64,000 nt of DNA from the NCBI GenBank assembly GCA_037176725.1, contig JAZBRS010000023.1, forward strand, positions 27,523,001 through 27,587,000, read 5' to 3'. Below are positions 11,528 through 22,310 of this stretch, piece after piece. Position 1 is the stretch's first letter; each line of letters opens with the position of its first letter. The notes under the pieces were generated by a model. It made no database searches. It had not been told where the DNA came from and saw nothing but the letters and a program-made list of their open reading frames with translations. The position numbers and the translations under genes were made by a program. Source of the DNA: Posidonia oceanica (lineage: Eukaryota > Streptophyta > Magnoliopsida > Alismatales > Posidoniaceae).

Positions 11528-13039
11528 TGCACTGATGGGCGAGAGCAGACAGCTATTGTAGAATCTTCAAGTACCTGTTACCAAGGCTGTAGATCATCAG
11601 ATTTCATACAAGCATATAATCACTGACCGGAAGCAGATTCTGAAGCTAGTAAAGTAGTTCAACTATGTTCAGCAATTATCATTCAAAACGGAGAGACTTA
11701 AGCATATTCAAACAAAGGGGTTTCTGTCTGCACAGGCATGGGCTGGTAGGAGCTCTAGACCAGTGAAGCTCGGAGGAGTACTGTCTCAGCGTTGAGGCAA
11801 GTTTTGCAGAGTAGAATGATAGAAGGAAAAGGATGATTGATTATGCAGATATGCATGATTTATGCTTGATATGTATTGCCCTCAGCATACGGAGTGCTTT
11901 AGCGCCTACTGTTAGAGGAAGAGAGCGGTCCCTGACTCACCAGACTCAACTTAAACTCCTAGCTTGTTGGTGGCACTCTGGGAAGGGTATTGGTGGTATT
12001 TGGTGGTGGTGGTGTGGGGAGGACAGGCTCCATGCCAAACTCTCAAGGACTTACACCTACTCTTTTCTTTTTCTCTCTTGTTTGCTCCCACATAGGTGTG
12101 CAAGATTTCCCCTATCTCTGCCTTGGATATGATGGGTTCCTGGTTTGAGACTGCGGAGTTGCTGCTAGACAAGGGTAGCTAGGCCCCATAGGATTTGTAG
12201 ATTGTACAGGCTTTTCCTTTGATTCCTCTTGAAGGTAGGTAAAAGGGGGCGGGATTATGCTGCTTGCCTTTATTTCTGGGGCTGACTTTTGTCCCCTTTT
12301 TTTTTTTCTTTTTTCTCTCTCTTTTTTTTGTTCTTGTTTTTGTTCCTTTTTTCCCTTTTTTTTTTCTTTTTTTTTCTTTTTTTGGCTTACAGGTTTCCGC
12401 CGTCCCTAACTTAGAGGTAATGGGTGCCTGGCTTCGAGACAAGGGCTAGGCCTTGTAAGGCTTGGATTCCCAAGTGTGAACTTTGAGTCCTTTTCAAGGC
12501 AATTTGGAGGGATAGGGTTGTACCGCACACCTCTATCTCTAGGGCCGACTTCTGTCTTCACCTTCTATTCCTTTTCTTTTGTGCCCATGCTTAGATATGT
12601 GTTCTTTTCTGGCCCACACTCTCGGTTATACCCTAGCATTTTTCCTCCCTCTAGAGGTGTTGGTCCTAAGGGTTTGGGCATTTCGCCTGTGCTTACTAAG
12701 CGGTGGCTCCCTCACTAGCTAAGACATCTATGTAGTGTCAGGTGAGGTAGGTGGACTCCTTTTAGAGCAGGCAAGCACTTCCAGTTTTCATCACCGAGCT
12801 GAATGTTATGCATGATGGATTGATGATGATGATTTTTTTGTTTTTTTGAAGAAGATATGCTTAAAAAGGAAGAAATGCGTGGGGATGTACAGTGACGAAA
12901 GATGCAAGAGATAGGACAAGGAGATGTGTGAAGATGTACAGGGGTAGAGATGCAAGGGATGGAACAGAGAAGATATGCGGATATTGAAGATGAAAGAGAT
13001 AGAACAGGAAGGGAGATCTCCAAAGCGGGTTGCCCTGAG
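11528..13039 (-). other. Inter-ORF region between integrase and extra ORF of H
   Basis: Non-coding, about 1.5 kb, clearly alignable in patches with D 56174-57631. Shared patches include a gtacggagtgctttrgcgcc-like patch (11895, 56610) and ctatctctagggc (12535, 57215). It contains the purine-rich tract described separately, a GTGAGT donor-like site on the - strand (about 11937) and a candidate acceptor before the ATG at 11527. No other gene is seen. Confidence 0.5.
12293..12384 (-). repeat. A/G-rich tract between pol and extra ORF of H
   Basis: The + strand is almost pure T with C/G interruptions (TTTTTTTTTCTTTTTT type). In the sense of H it is therefore a purine tract of about 90 nt. D has the same at 56974-57103. 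The homopolymer-coded ORFs here are artefacts. Confidence 0.7.
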
Positions 13040-15037
13040 TCATTGATAGTACTTCTTGAGGTAACACGAGTTGACCGGTTCCGACTGTTCAACCTGGTCC
13101 ATGTCCTCAAGGATTGCTACGCCGCCCGAGAATGCTTGCTTGACCACAAAGGGGCCACGCCAGTTGGGTCGGAATTTGCCTCAACCGTCTGGCAGGTGGA
13201 TGGCACGCAGAACAACATCTCCTGGTTGGAAACTTCTGGGCTGAACTTTTTGCAAGTATGCTCTGGCCATCCGCTTCTGATAGCAGTGAGCGTTGTGCAT
13301 AGCTTGCAGCCTGTGCTCATCAATTAGATTCAGCTGGACGTAGCGGTCTTCGACCCACTTTGCCTCCTCCAACTCAGCTTATTGTAGGATCCGTAGTGAG
13401 GGGTCTCTACTTCGACAGGCAGCACCGCCTCCATGTCGTACACTAGAGAGTACGGGGTGGCTCCTGTTGAGGTTCGGACTGATGTTCTATACGCCCAAAG
13501 TGCGTACGGACGCTTATCATGCCAATCCTTGTGGGTTTCTACCATCTTCTTTATAATCTTCACGATATTCTTGTTGGCAGACTCCACTGCTCTGTTCAAC
13601 CATGGCCGATAGGGTGAGGACCTGTGATGCTTGATGTTGAGGCTCTGTAGGTACTCCTCGGTCCTTTTGGCAATGAAGTTCGTGTCGTTATCAGAGATGA
13701 TGGAGTGCGGGACCCCATACTGGGCGACGATGTTGTTTCTGATAAATTTCTCTGTCGCCACAACTGTGACTGCTTTATAGGAGGCTACTTCCACCTACTT
13801 AGTAAAGTAGGCGATCGCCACTAGAATGAAGCGATGACCGTTTGAAGCAGCAGGATGTATTGCGCCAATGACATCGATCCCCCAAGTGGAGAAAGGCCAT
13901 GGTTCTGGCATGTTGTGTAACTGTTGTGGGGGAGCACGGATGAAGTTGCCATGGATCTGGCAGTTGTGGCATTTACGCACAAACTGGCAGCAGTCTACTT
14001 CCATGGTTAGCCAGAAATAGCCTTGGAGCATGATCTTCTTGGCCAGGAGGACGCCATTCATATGCAGGCTGCAGGTCCCTGCATGCACTTGAAGCATCAA
14101 CGTGTCAGCCACCGACTTGTTTAGGCAGCGTAATAGCATATGATTGTATGATCTTCTGTATAATAGCCCTGCCCCTAGCACATACTTCGACGCCAGGCAC
14201 GTCAAAGTTTTTCTGTCTGCCACTGAGGTGCCGGGCGGAGGGTTGCCAAATTCCAGGAAAGCCTTCATGTCATGATACCATGGTCGTTCTTCTGTGGGAT
14301 CTGCCTCTTCTATACTCATGCAATGCACAGGCTGCTCTATCTGGGTAACTAATACATCCACCGCACGGTCTTCAGGTATACTGAGCCAGGACGCCAGGGT
14401 TGCCAATGCGTCTGCATATGAGTTCCTTGCTCAGTTCATATAAGTGAAGCTGATGCTCTCAAATTCATCTATCAGCTTCAGTAGGTGTTCATGATATGGC
14501 ACAAGCTTTGGATCTTTTGTTTTCCAGTCGCCAATCACTTGAGAGATCACTAGCATGGCATCGCCATGCACATGCAGCTTCTGCACTTTATGCTTGAGGG
14601 CGACCTTCAATCCCAGGATGCATGCTTCATATTCTGCTTCATTGTTGGTGCATTTGAAGGTCAGCTTTCTCGCAAAAGGAATCATCTGTCCCTACGGCGT
14701 TGTCAGCACTGTGCCTATGCCTTGGCCCTTCTTATTGACAGCGCCATCAAAGTACAACTACCACTGCTCTTAGTCCTTAGGATCTTTCTCCTCAGAGTCC
14801 CCCATCGCAAAGAGGATGTCCTCGTCCGGGAACTGCGTCTGGAGAGGCTGATACTCAGGCTGAGGAAAGTCAGCAAGATGATCTGCCATGGCTTGACCCT
14901 TCATGGATTTCTATGTGACGAAGGTAATGTCGTACTGAGACAGTAGCACCTGCCACTTAACACATCTGCCCACCATGGCCAGCTTCTGGAAGAGGACCTT
15001 GATGGGATCATGCCGGCATAAGAGCTGAGCTGGATAT
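13040..15037 (-). pseudogene. H pol: RNase H (archaeal-type) and integrase, broken
   Basis: Reading leftward, 14685-14431 holds the RNase H piece (MIPFARKL, CTNNEAEYEACILGL, HVHGDAMLVISQV). 14406-13795 holds the HHCC zinc region and WGIDVIGAIHP. 13794-13330 holds ISDNDTNF and RAVESANK. The tail to 13040 holds the FQPGD-type C-terminal domain and ends in YLKKYYQ. The D..D..E triad is visible, but PQMNGAVE of D is PWLNRAVE here. Stops (near 13795 and 14430) and a frameshift near 13395 inactivate it. The right end at 15037 is the insertion point of T; the missing N-terminal half of this ORF resumes at 29475. Confidence 0.85.
15033..15037. repeat. Left target-site duplication of element T
   Basis: GATAT here and AATAT at 29470-29474 flank element T. 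The intact D element reads GGTAT at the same codon of pol, so this is the ancestral target. Confidence 0.75.
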
Positions 15038-15277
15038 TGTAGACACTCCATTCTGACAGCCCAGAAGTTGGTTGTTTTCTCCTACAGGCTCGTGTGGACT
15101 CTGGAATGGCACTCCTTTTCCTAACTCATTGTTTAGCTCAAAACCTAGCCCAAAACCTCACCTAAATCCCAAGCCTAAACCCTAAGCCTTTTTACACCTT
15201 TTTCCACCCTTTTAGCCCAAGCCCAAGCCCTTTTGCAGCCTTTTGCCAACTGAGTGTGTTGGACGTTGGAATAGGCA

Positions 15278-15295
15278 GCGTCCAACGTTGGACGC
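15278..15295. repeat. Perfect palindrome in LTR of T
   Basis: GCGTCCAACGTTGGACGC is an 18-bp perfect palindrome. Longer 20-bp versions lie at 17133-17152 and 17357-17376. In the 3' LTR they are at 28269-28288 and 28493-28512, while the copy at 26386 has one mismatch. Half-sites occur at 15319-15345, 16243-16300, 16622-16685 and 16853-16915. Confidence 0.85.
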
Positions 15296-17942
15296 GGCCT
15301 GTTCTAGCGTCCAACATTGGACGCCTCCTACTCCCGCGTCCAATGACTCGGTTGCAGCAGCGGCGGCTCTGCCTCCTTTGGCTCACCGCCCGTCCACTCC
15401 ACCGCCTCCCCGCACTTACTACCCGTCCCTTCTCACACACCATGCCATCCACTACCTTCCAAAGCCCAGTTACTACCCATCTCTTCTCCCTCAGCACCAT
15501 TCCCGCTCTCTCTTCTCCTCACTGCCATTTGCCGCCTCTGTCAACCACCAGTGGCTCCCTCGCCGGCTGACTGACATGCCCACACCCCTCCTGCCATCCC
15601 TCGTGGCTCCCTCACACCCAGAGCACCTGTCAAAGCCTGCCAATTCCCCTTTGAGCCGCTGCAATTTGTAGTAGAACCCAAGCACCCATTGCACAAAACC
15701 AGCTCAACCAGCCTTCTTCCTCAGAGAGCACAGACCCGCACAGCCCCTTTCCTCTGCAATTCTCCACCTCTAGAGCGAGACTAAGGATCCACCTTCCTCT
15801 CGGACCCTTCGCCGACCTCTCCCACGCCTCCAGCAGCCCGCACGAGCTCGCCGGAGTCAGCTCCGCCTCAACTTCTGCAGCACCGGTGAAGGAGGTCGAC
15901 ACGCTGTTCCAGGCCGCGACGAGGTAAGCACTCTATCCCCGTAGGTCATGCATGCTAGTGTGAGCGTTCCCATGCATCTTTGCACTTTTTTGAATCCTTT
16001 TGGCCACGATTTGTGGCCAAAATGGAGTTCAATGTGTTGGATGCGGCATAGGCCAGCGTCCAACACCCTATCTTGCTCAGCTTTTGTTCAGATGCTTTCC
16101 ATGCTCTTTTGTTAGCTTTTTCTCTGCAAGTTTGTGTTGCATGCCTCCTTTATGCGTTTTAGTTGCTGTACCATGCCTATATCCATGCTTTGATCCATGC
16201 CTAAGCTTTTTTTGCAAGATTTAAAGCTGTTTGCTTCCTGCCTGCGTTGGACGCCTGGGTGAGCCGCGTCCAACATTAGACGCTGGTTCACCTAGCGTCC
16301 AACACCTCTGTTTGCTTTGCTTTGCTGCCATGCCTACACTTTGCTTTTTTGATATTTGCTTATGATCCATGCTTGCTTAGAGATGCCTGGCCCCTATGGC
16401 AACCATGCTTAGGTTTGCTAGGATCTCTTTAAGTTGCTTGCTCCTTTTTGCAAAGTTTTAATCTTATCCTCCCATGCATGTCCTTCCTTTCTTGCTTTCC
16501 TTGACTTAAATGCTTGCTATGGATGATTATTTTGCTCTGGCATGTCTTTAATGTGTCTGCATGCATATAGGTGGGGTTAGAGCTGAGCTCCCCCTTTAGC
16601 ATAGATGAGCTTGCATTCTGCAGGTGTTGGACGCTGGGGGCTCCAACGTCCAACGTTGGACGCTTCTGCTTGCAGCGTCTAACGTCCTTGCTCCCCTGCC
16701 TTGTTCTTTCTGGTTTGCATGTTGCTCTGATCTAGTTCTTTGCATGTCTCCTGCGTTTCCATGCATGCTTAACTTCTTTAGCAAATGTTCTTTAACTTAT
16801 TTAGATCATTTGCTAATTTTATGCTAGTTTCTTGTGTGTTTGTGCCTCCCAAGCGTTGTACGCTGCTGGTACAGGCGTCCAAAATTGGACGCCGGCCTAG
16901 CTCGCATCCAACGACCTGGTTGTGCCTTTGGCCTGGCATTTGCTACAGCAGGTAATTCTTGGTTTTCTTTTGTGGTCCCATGCTTGTATGTTTGCCCCAT
17001 GCTCATATCCAGCAGCCCAAATGCATGTTCCCATTTTTATTTTGCTTTTGTATGCTTCTTTCTCTCCTCTGTCTTCTGGCCTGTGTTAGACGCCTGTCAC
17101 TCTGGCGTTTAACGTTGGACGCCAAGCTTACAGGCGTCCAACGTTGGACGCCAACAACCTGCTTGCTTTGATCTTGGATTCTGGCTTGCTCCTTGCTCTG
17201 ATTCCTCTTCTAATCTTCTGTTAGCTTAGTCTTGCATGTCATGCACCCATTTAGTTGCATTTTTGCATCAGTATTGCATCCATGTAGCTAGATTGCATGG
17301 TTTTCTAAAAATTGCATGCTGTCTGCCTCCAGCCGGTGTTGGATGCCAGCAATGCTAGCGTCCAACGTTGGACGCTGGTGTTGCCAGCGTCCAATGGTTG
17401 CAGATGGCTGACAGTCATTTTAAAACGCCGATTTTGTTTCGCTCGTCGTTTCTCGCGTTTTGTTGCTTCTTTGGCTTGCTGCAACCCCTATGCATGTTGC
17501 CCAACCCTTTGTTTTGGTTTTGCACCTCGCTTTGCCTCGTTTTCCACACTTTGCCCCATTTTCCGCATTTTACATCGTTTCCCGCTCCTTTGCATAGTTT
17601 TCCACGCTCCTTTGCATTATTTTCCGCTATTTGTCTCGTTTTCCGTGCTTTGCGTTGTTTTCCGCATTTCGCACCATTTTCCGCACCTACTTTGCTTTAT
17701 CGCTTGCATGTCGCTTGCATTGCTTGGTTTCCCCGCAGTTTTGCTTTATCGCCTGCATCTGCATTAGGGCTATGATGCTTACTGCTTAGGAGTTCTCATG
17801 AACCGAGGTTCGCCCAGTTCAGAACACTAGCAGCGCTGCTGAGCACATAGATAGCACGTTTATTTCCCTTGCATAGCAGGTAGGCATTCATGGCATTTAG
17901 GCATTAGGCTAGCAATTCCCTGCATTAGTGCAAGATTGCCTA

Positions 17943-18010
17943 AGAAAGACCGACTCTCGGACGTATCGGGGTGCCTAACACCTTCCCCGTGTGTAACAGG
18001 AGTCCTTGCC
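17943..18010 (+). other. Conserved LTR block with stem-loop (T, 5' LTR)
   Basis: AAGACCGACTCTCGG, then GGTGCCTAACACC and CAGGAGTCCTTGCC. GGTG/CACC pair around a CCTAA loop and GGG/CCC extend the stem. The same block is at 29067-29134 (+), 44042-44110 (+), 743-815 (-), 5787-5857 (-) and 46256-46325 (-). Confidence 0.8.
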
Positions 18011-18182
18011 CTTTCTCTTGGCTCGCATCGACCTTTTCCTTTATCCTAGGCCTAAGTCATAGCATAGCATAGCATAGCTTAGCTTAGCATTGCATCCCTT
18101 TGCCCCTCCTTGCATCCGGTTTTGCATGTCTTTTCATGCTTAACCCCCGATTTTCCCTGTCTTCCAATTCAATAGACCTGGT

Positions 18183-18194
18183 GGCGACTCCGAT
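18183..18194 (+). other. PBS look-alike inside the LTR of T
   Basis: GTGGCGACTCCG is identical to the first 12 bases after the LTR end (18345-18356), which contain the true PBS. It sits 162 bp upstream of it, inside the LTR. The motif is also in LTR C (44286-44297) and, with one change, in LTR D (46072-46083, -). Confidence 0.8.
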
Positions 18195-18345
18195 ATTGTC
18201 TTATCATTTCTTTTCTTTTCTTTTGCCAGCGTTTCCGAGTCGAGTTTCTTCCCTCAGATCTAGCCGCATATAGTGAGCCTATTTTGATCGATGCACGCAA
18301 GCTTTGGTAACGTGCATGGACGATCAGAATTTAGGATTACTACAG

Positions 18346-18363
18346 TGGCGACTCCGCTGGGGA
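18346..18363 (+). other. Primer binding site, tRNA-Arg
   Basis: TGGCGACTCCGCTGGGGA lies one base after the LTR end. It is the complement of a tRNA 3' end reading TCCCCAGCGGAGTCGCCA, which fits plant tRNA-Arg(ACG). Ogre-type elements are known to use tRNA-Arg. Confidence 0.88.
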
Positions 18364-19458
18364 GCAGTACTTCGGCTTTCACCTTGGCCTTCTCGCCTCT
18401 TGCTTTTGTGTTTTGCTTGCCTTTTGCTTTTGCTTGCCTTACTTGCTTACCTGCCTGCTTGTTTATTTACCTGCTTTATGCCATGATTGCTTGCACTGCT
18501 TTATTTTCCTGCATCACATGTCTTAATAATTGCTTGGCACCATACATGCTTTTTGGGTGATGAATGCTTTGCTTTGCACATTTGCTATGCCACTGCACTT
18601 GCACATACAATGCATACTTGCTTTTTGATATGATAAGTGTTTTCTTTTCACTATCATGACCACGTACACTTGCATATGCCATGCCCATGCCTTTTGCCTT
18701 GCTGTGTGAATTGCTTGCATGCCATGACTTCTTATTTCTCTCCCCTTCGCATATGCCATGCCTAGGATAGTAGAAACTCGCTTGCTTCCCTTTTGCTTAA
18801 TCTAAAAGCCACAATAAAGCAAAGCAATAACATCAAAGCACAATTAGAGCCAAAACTTGCAATTTTTCCCCTTGGTTAATAAAACACAAGTAAAACGCTC
18901 TAAAGCATTTGCATCAGCATTTAGAAAGCATGCATTCTTCTCACCTGAGTCAACCTACAGTCTGAGAAGGATAGTCCCGGTCTCTTGCTCCCAATGCTTT
19001 GGCATGGTGTGAGTAGATCGGTCTGTCCCCCCTTGTTCAGGGGCCGCGTCGGTGTTATTGGAGGGTACCACCCATGCTTCTAGCAGGGTCGAGGCCACCA
19101 ATGCACCACCTGTTATACCTGAGCTTTGGTAGGGTCGAGACGGGAGCCTTTTTTCTGACTTGGAGTCTGCATAATCCCATTACCCCTAAGTGCGTCCTGG
19201 TAGGTCATCTACTCAGGACATGCATGGTGAGAGAGCGCATATTAGGGCATTCATCTGCATCATGCCACCCCTAATAACTCTTTTTTGCATCCAACCTCTA
19301 ACGCGTTTATTTGTTTTGCAGGTAGGTGTGGGTTCCTTCAGCTAGGATTCTGAGCGTCCCTCTCTCTGAGCTGTCTGTCGCCTCTGGCAATAGCTCTCCT
19401 TAGGCCTTGTACCCCTACCTTCGGCCGCAGACCTGTTTGCTTTCGCTCACCGTTCGCT
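18364..19458 (+). other. Leader region of element T
   Basis: Non-coding leader between PBS and gag, about 1.1 kb, T-rich and CT-rich in its first half. The short ORFs here show no recognisable motif. Packaging signals would be expected here but none can be recognised. Confidence 0.5.
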
Positions 19459-21618
19459 ATGGCCCAGCATACCGGCGAGCCTCTTTCCTCATTGGCGTCA
19501 AGAGAGGTACCGATTTCGGTCTCTCCTTCCCCTACTTTGGCATCCCCCGTCTCCTCTCCGCTTCTAGTGCAGGAGACCTCCCAGCCCCTTTATCTGGATC
19601 AAGGGTCGACCCTAGCTGACCTAGAGCTTGTCACCACATCTGCCACGGTGACCACCACTCGGGCTCCAGGAGCATCGCCTTCTGTTCCATCCCAAGCCCT
19701 TCCCGTCTAGGGAATCCAGCCTTCTATGGCTAACTTTTGTGTAGGATCCACTCTTGTTGCTTCCTTGGTTTTTGTGCCTCCATTGGCGAACACCTCCTCG
19801 CGCCCCAGCCCGTCGGTTGATGCGTTCTCTGCCTCGCAAGCGTAGCGTTTATTGGCTAAGGCTGATAGGCTACGAAGCATGGCTCTCGTACTTGACCCGA
19901 CTGTGGCCTGCTCTTCTTGCCCAACCCCTAAGGTTCCAGTTCTGCCTTTTGTAGCCCTGTAGGTGCACTACACTGCACTTCTACCCTTTCCATCGCCTCG
20001 GCTCCTCACAGCTTCGGCGATGGGAGCGCATTTTCAGCCTCCTGCACCTGCACAGCACCTTGCACTGCATGCAACTCCTTCCTCTGGTGGCCAGTCTTCT
20101 GGATTGGCAGGAGCACAACACCCCTCAGACCCACTCCCCTGCACTACACCTTACACTGCACAGCATACTATCTATCCATCTTCCTTGCATCAGGTTCAGA
20201 CTCTTGCATTCATAGCACCGCACTTTGCACCCTCGCACGGGTATACTGGCCCTCACGCTACAACACAAGGTGGCGTGACGGTGGATCCGAAGGAGCGCTC
20301 TCGAGCGACCCGCAAAGCATATGTGGTCCCTGCCTCTGCTGCACAACCATCGCTAGTAGCAGCCTCAGACGCCTTCCTTGCCAGGTTGGGTGATCTAGAG
20401 AGAGCACTTCGTCAAGTGCAAGGCCAAGACCGCTAGCCTTACCAATTTCGCGACCTTTGTCTCTTTCCCGAGGCCACACTCCCTTCGAAGTTCCGCATCT
20501 CGGACTTCGATAAATATGATGGTAGAGGCTGCCCCATCTCGCATCTGAAGGCATATTGCGGGGATCTTTCTCAGCTTCGGGCTGATGAAAGGCTCCTTAT
20601 CCGCCTGTTCCAGAAGAGTTTAACCGGCCCCGCGCTCAGGTGGTTCACGTCCCTTGACATGGCTGTGGTGCAGACTTAGACTGGTCTTTCTCGGGCTTTC
20701 CTTGAGCAATATGCTTTCAACCTCGACTTGATCCCCAAGAGAGAGGATCTTGTCGCCATCCGGTAGAGGCCCCAAGAGCCGTTCGGGGAGTATGTCGGTC
20801 GCTGGCATTCCACAGTCGCCCAGGTCAGAGATAGGCCCTCCGAGGAGGATTCTATCGAGATAATCGTCAAAGGGGCGCTGCCAGCGACTGGGACTCTGCT
20901 TTGCATCCAGCACATCACTAGTTTTGCATCGCTGATTAGGGCTTGCGCCCGCGTGGAAAGGTCGCTGTAGAGTAGGCATTTCCCCGCACTTTCTGCACTG
21001 GCTAGGTAGGCTGACAACACCAGCAATCGCCGCAGCAGCAACAGCAGCAACAACTCCGCTTCCGACTGCTCCGAGCAGCACGCCGCCATAGGCGCTGATC
21101 CTCCTGAGGTGCCTGCCTTTGTAGAAAGTCAGCCAGACCCTTTTCCGCTAGTGCCTGCACCTATTTATGCACCCACTACACACACTGTCATCGTTGAGCT
21201 AGTGCATCACGTCGCACCAGCTCAGCAAGGACGACAACCTAGGCAGAGATGAGTCCGCCATGCTAAGAGTGACTTCACCCCACTTGGTGAGCCACTAAGC
21301 GCCGTCTTTCCCCAGGTTGTGTCGCTTCTGAGGCTTCCGGAAACTCGCCCGCCACCAAATCCTCTTCCGAGGTGGTACGATGCGAGCAAGCATTGCGATT
21401 ACCATCGAGCCCCGAGGCATTCGACGGATAATTGCCTCACTCTCCGGGATGTCGTTCAGGACCTGATTGACAACGAGACCCTTGTCGTCAGTCTGCAGGA
21501 GGCTGCTCACACACCTGCACTTGCACTCGCACACCCTAGCGTAGCTGGCCCTTCCACTTCTGAGCCTACAGGCTCCGAGGATGCCAGAACCTCAGGGACT
21601 TACCCCAGTCTTCTTTGA
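19459..21618 (+). pseudogene. Degenerate gag of element T
   Basis: The ATG at 19459 starts MAQHTGEPLSSLA, a Ser/Thr/Pro/Ala-rich N-terminal region. 19963-20436 continues with GGQSSGLAGAQHP and ends in LERALRQVQGQ. 20437-20970 reads FRDLCLFPEATLP, FRISDFDKYDGRG, RLFQKSLTGPALRWF and EPFGEYVGRWHS, the typical retrotransposon gag core. 21319-21500 contains a C-x2-H-x4-H-x4-C cluster (CDYHRAPRHSTDNC). Stops at about 19708, 20434, 20677 and 20764 break the frame. The same protein blocks appear in H gag (35900-37028). It would form the capsid if intact. No pol follows. Confidence 0.85.
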
Positions 21619-21917
21619 ATCCAGCTCTGCCCTGGTGGGTCCTTCCGATCCCATCGGCGCGATCCCCCTTCCTGTCTCTCCTTGTTTGTCTAGGGGATGC
21701 TCAGAAGCGTAGCGGCGGAATCAACAGCAAGCTTAGTCGCAACACCACCCAGGTAAGCTTCTCCTCCAGCATCAGCAGCCCCAGTGCTCCCCACACTGCC
21801 GACAGTAGATCTCGCCGACAGCGTCAGCAGTGTAGGGGCAGACCCAGCACCTCCCTCCCGAGGTTGCTGACAGGTAAGTCTCTCTTACCTCTCTTTTGTT
21901 TCCTGCACTGTCTTTCC

Positions 21918-21948
<31 letters not shown>

Positions 21949-22029
21949 TTTTGTTTTCTTGCCATGTCAAAAATCATAAAAAGCATAAAAACAGCAAAAA
22001 ACCCTAAAAACCTGCATTTCTTTTTCTGC
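21619..22029 (+). other. T interior after gag: T-rich and (TTTTG)n stretch
   Basis: Gag homology ends at about 21618. 21915-21960 is a TTTTG/poly-T low-complexity run. No gene is seen. Confidence 0.5.
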
Positions 22030-22310
22030 ATGCATTCATCATCAATGGGTTGATACCCCTAACTATCCGGCGATAGGTCCGTTAACCTATCAGCATCTGG
22101 GCTGATACCCCTAACTATCCGGCGATAAGTCCGTCAACTTATCACCATCTGAGCTGGCAGCCCTAACTGCTCGGTGGTAAGTCCGTCAACTTACCATCTG
22201 GGCTGGCAGCCCTAACTGCTCGGCGATAAGTCCGTCAACTTATCATTCGGGCTGATATCCCTAACTATTCGGCGATAAGTCTGTCAACTTATCACCTGCC
22301 CATATCAATC
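22030..22310 (+). repeat. Tandem repeat in 3' part of T (CTAACTATCCGGCGATAAGTC type)
   Basis: About five units of roughly 50 bp: GGGCTGATACCCCTAACTAT, then CCGGCGATAAGTCCGT and AACTTATC. GATAAGT...ACTTATC within each unit forms a short inverted repeat. Similar units recur at 23730-24470. Confidence 0.8.

Larger units (their letters stand above)
15038..18344 (+). repeat. 5' LTR of element T
   Basis: TGTAGACACTCC...GATTACTACA, 3307 bp. It differs from the 3' LTR by scattered substitutions and one insertion of about 28-30 bp at 27145-27175 in the other copy. It contains about seven clusters of GCGTCC/GGACGC inverted motifs, the conserved stem-loop block (17943-18010) and a PBS look-alike (18183-18194). 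Confidence 0.92.

Noticed and set aside
12264..12449. Phe-rich ORFs, and Lys-rich ones on the other strand, also at 56785-57213
   Set aside because: Translation of a homopolymer-like T/A tract. No protein is expected.
15170..15190. Telomere-like CCTAAACCCTAAGCC words near LTR starts (also 26280, 37560, 39190)
   Set aside because: Only one or two units, part of each LTR start; not an interstitial telomere.
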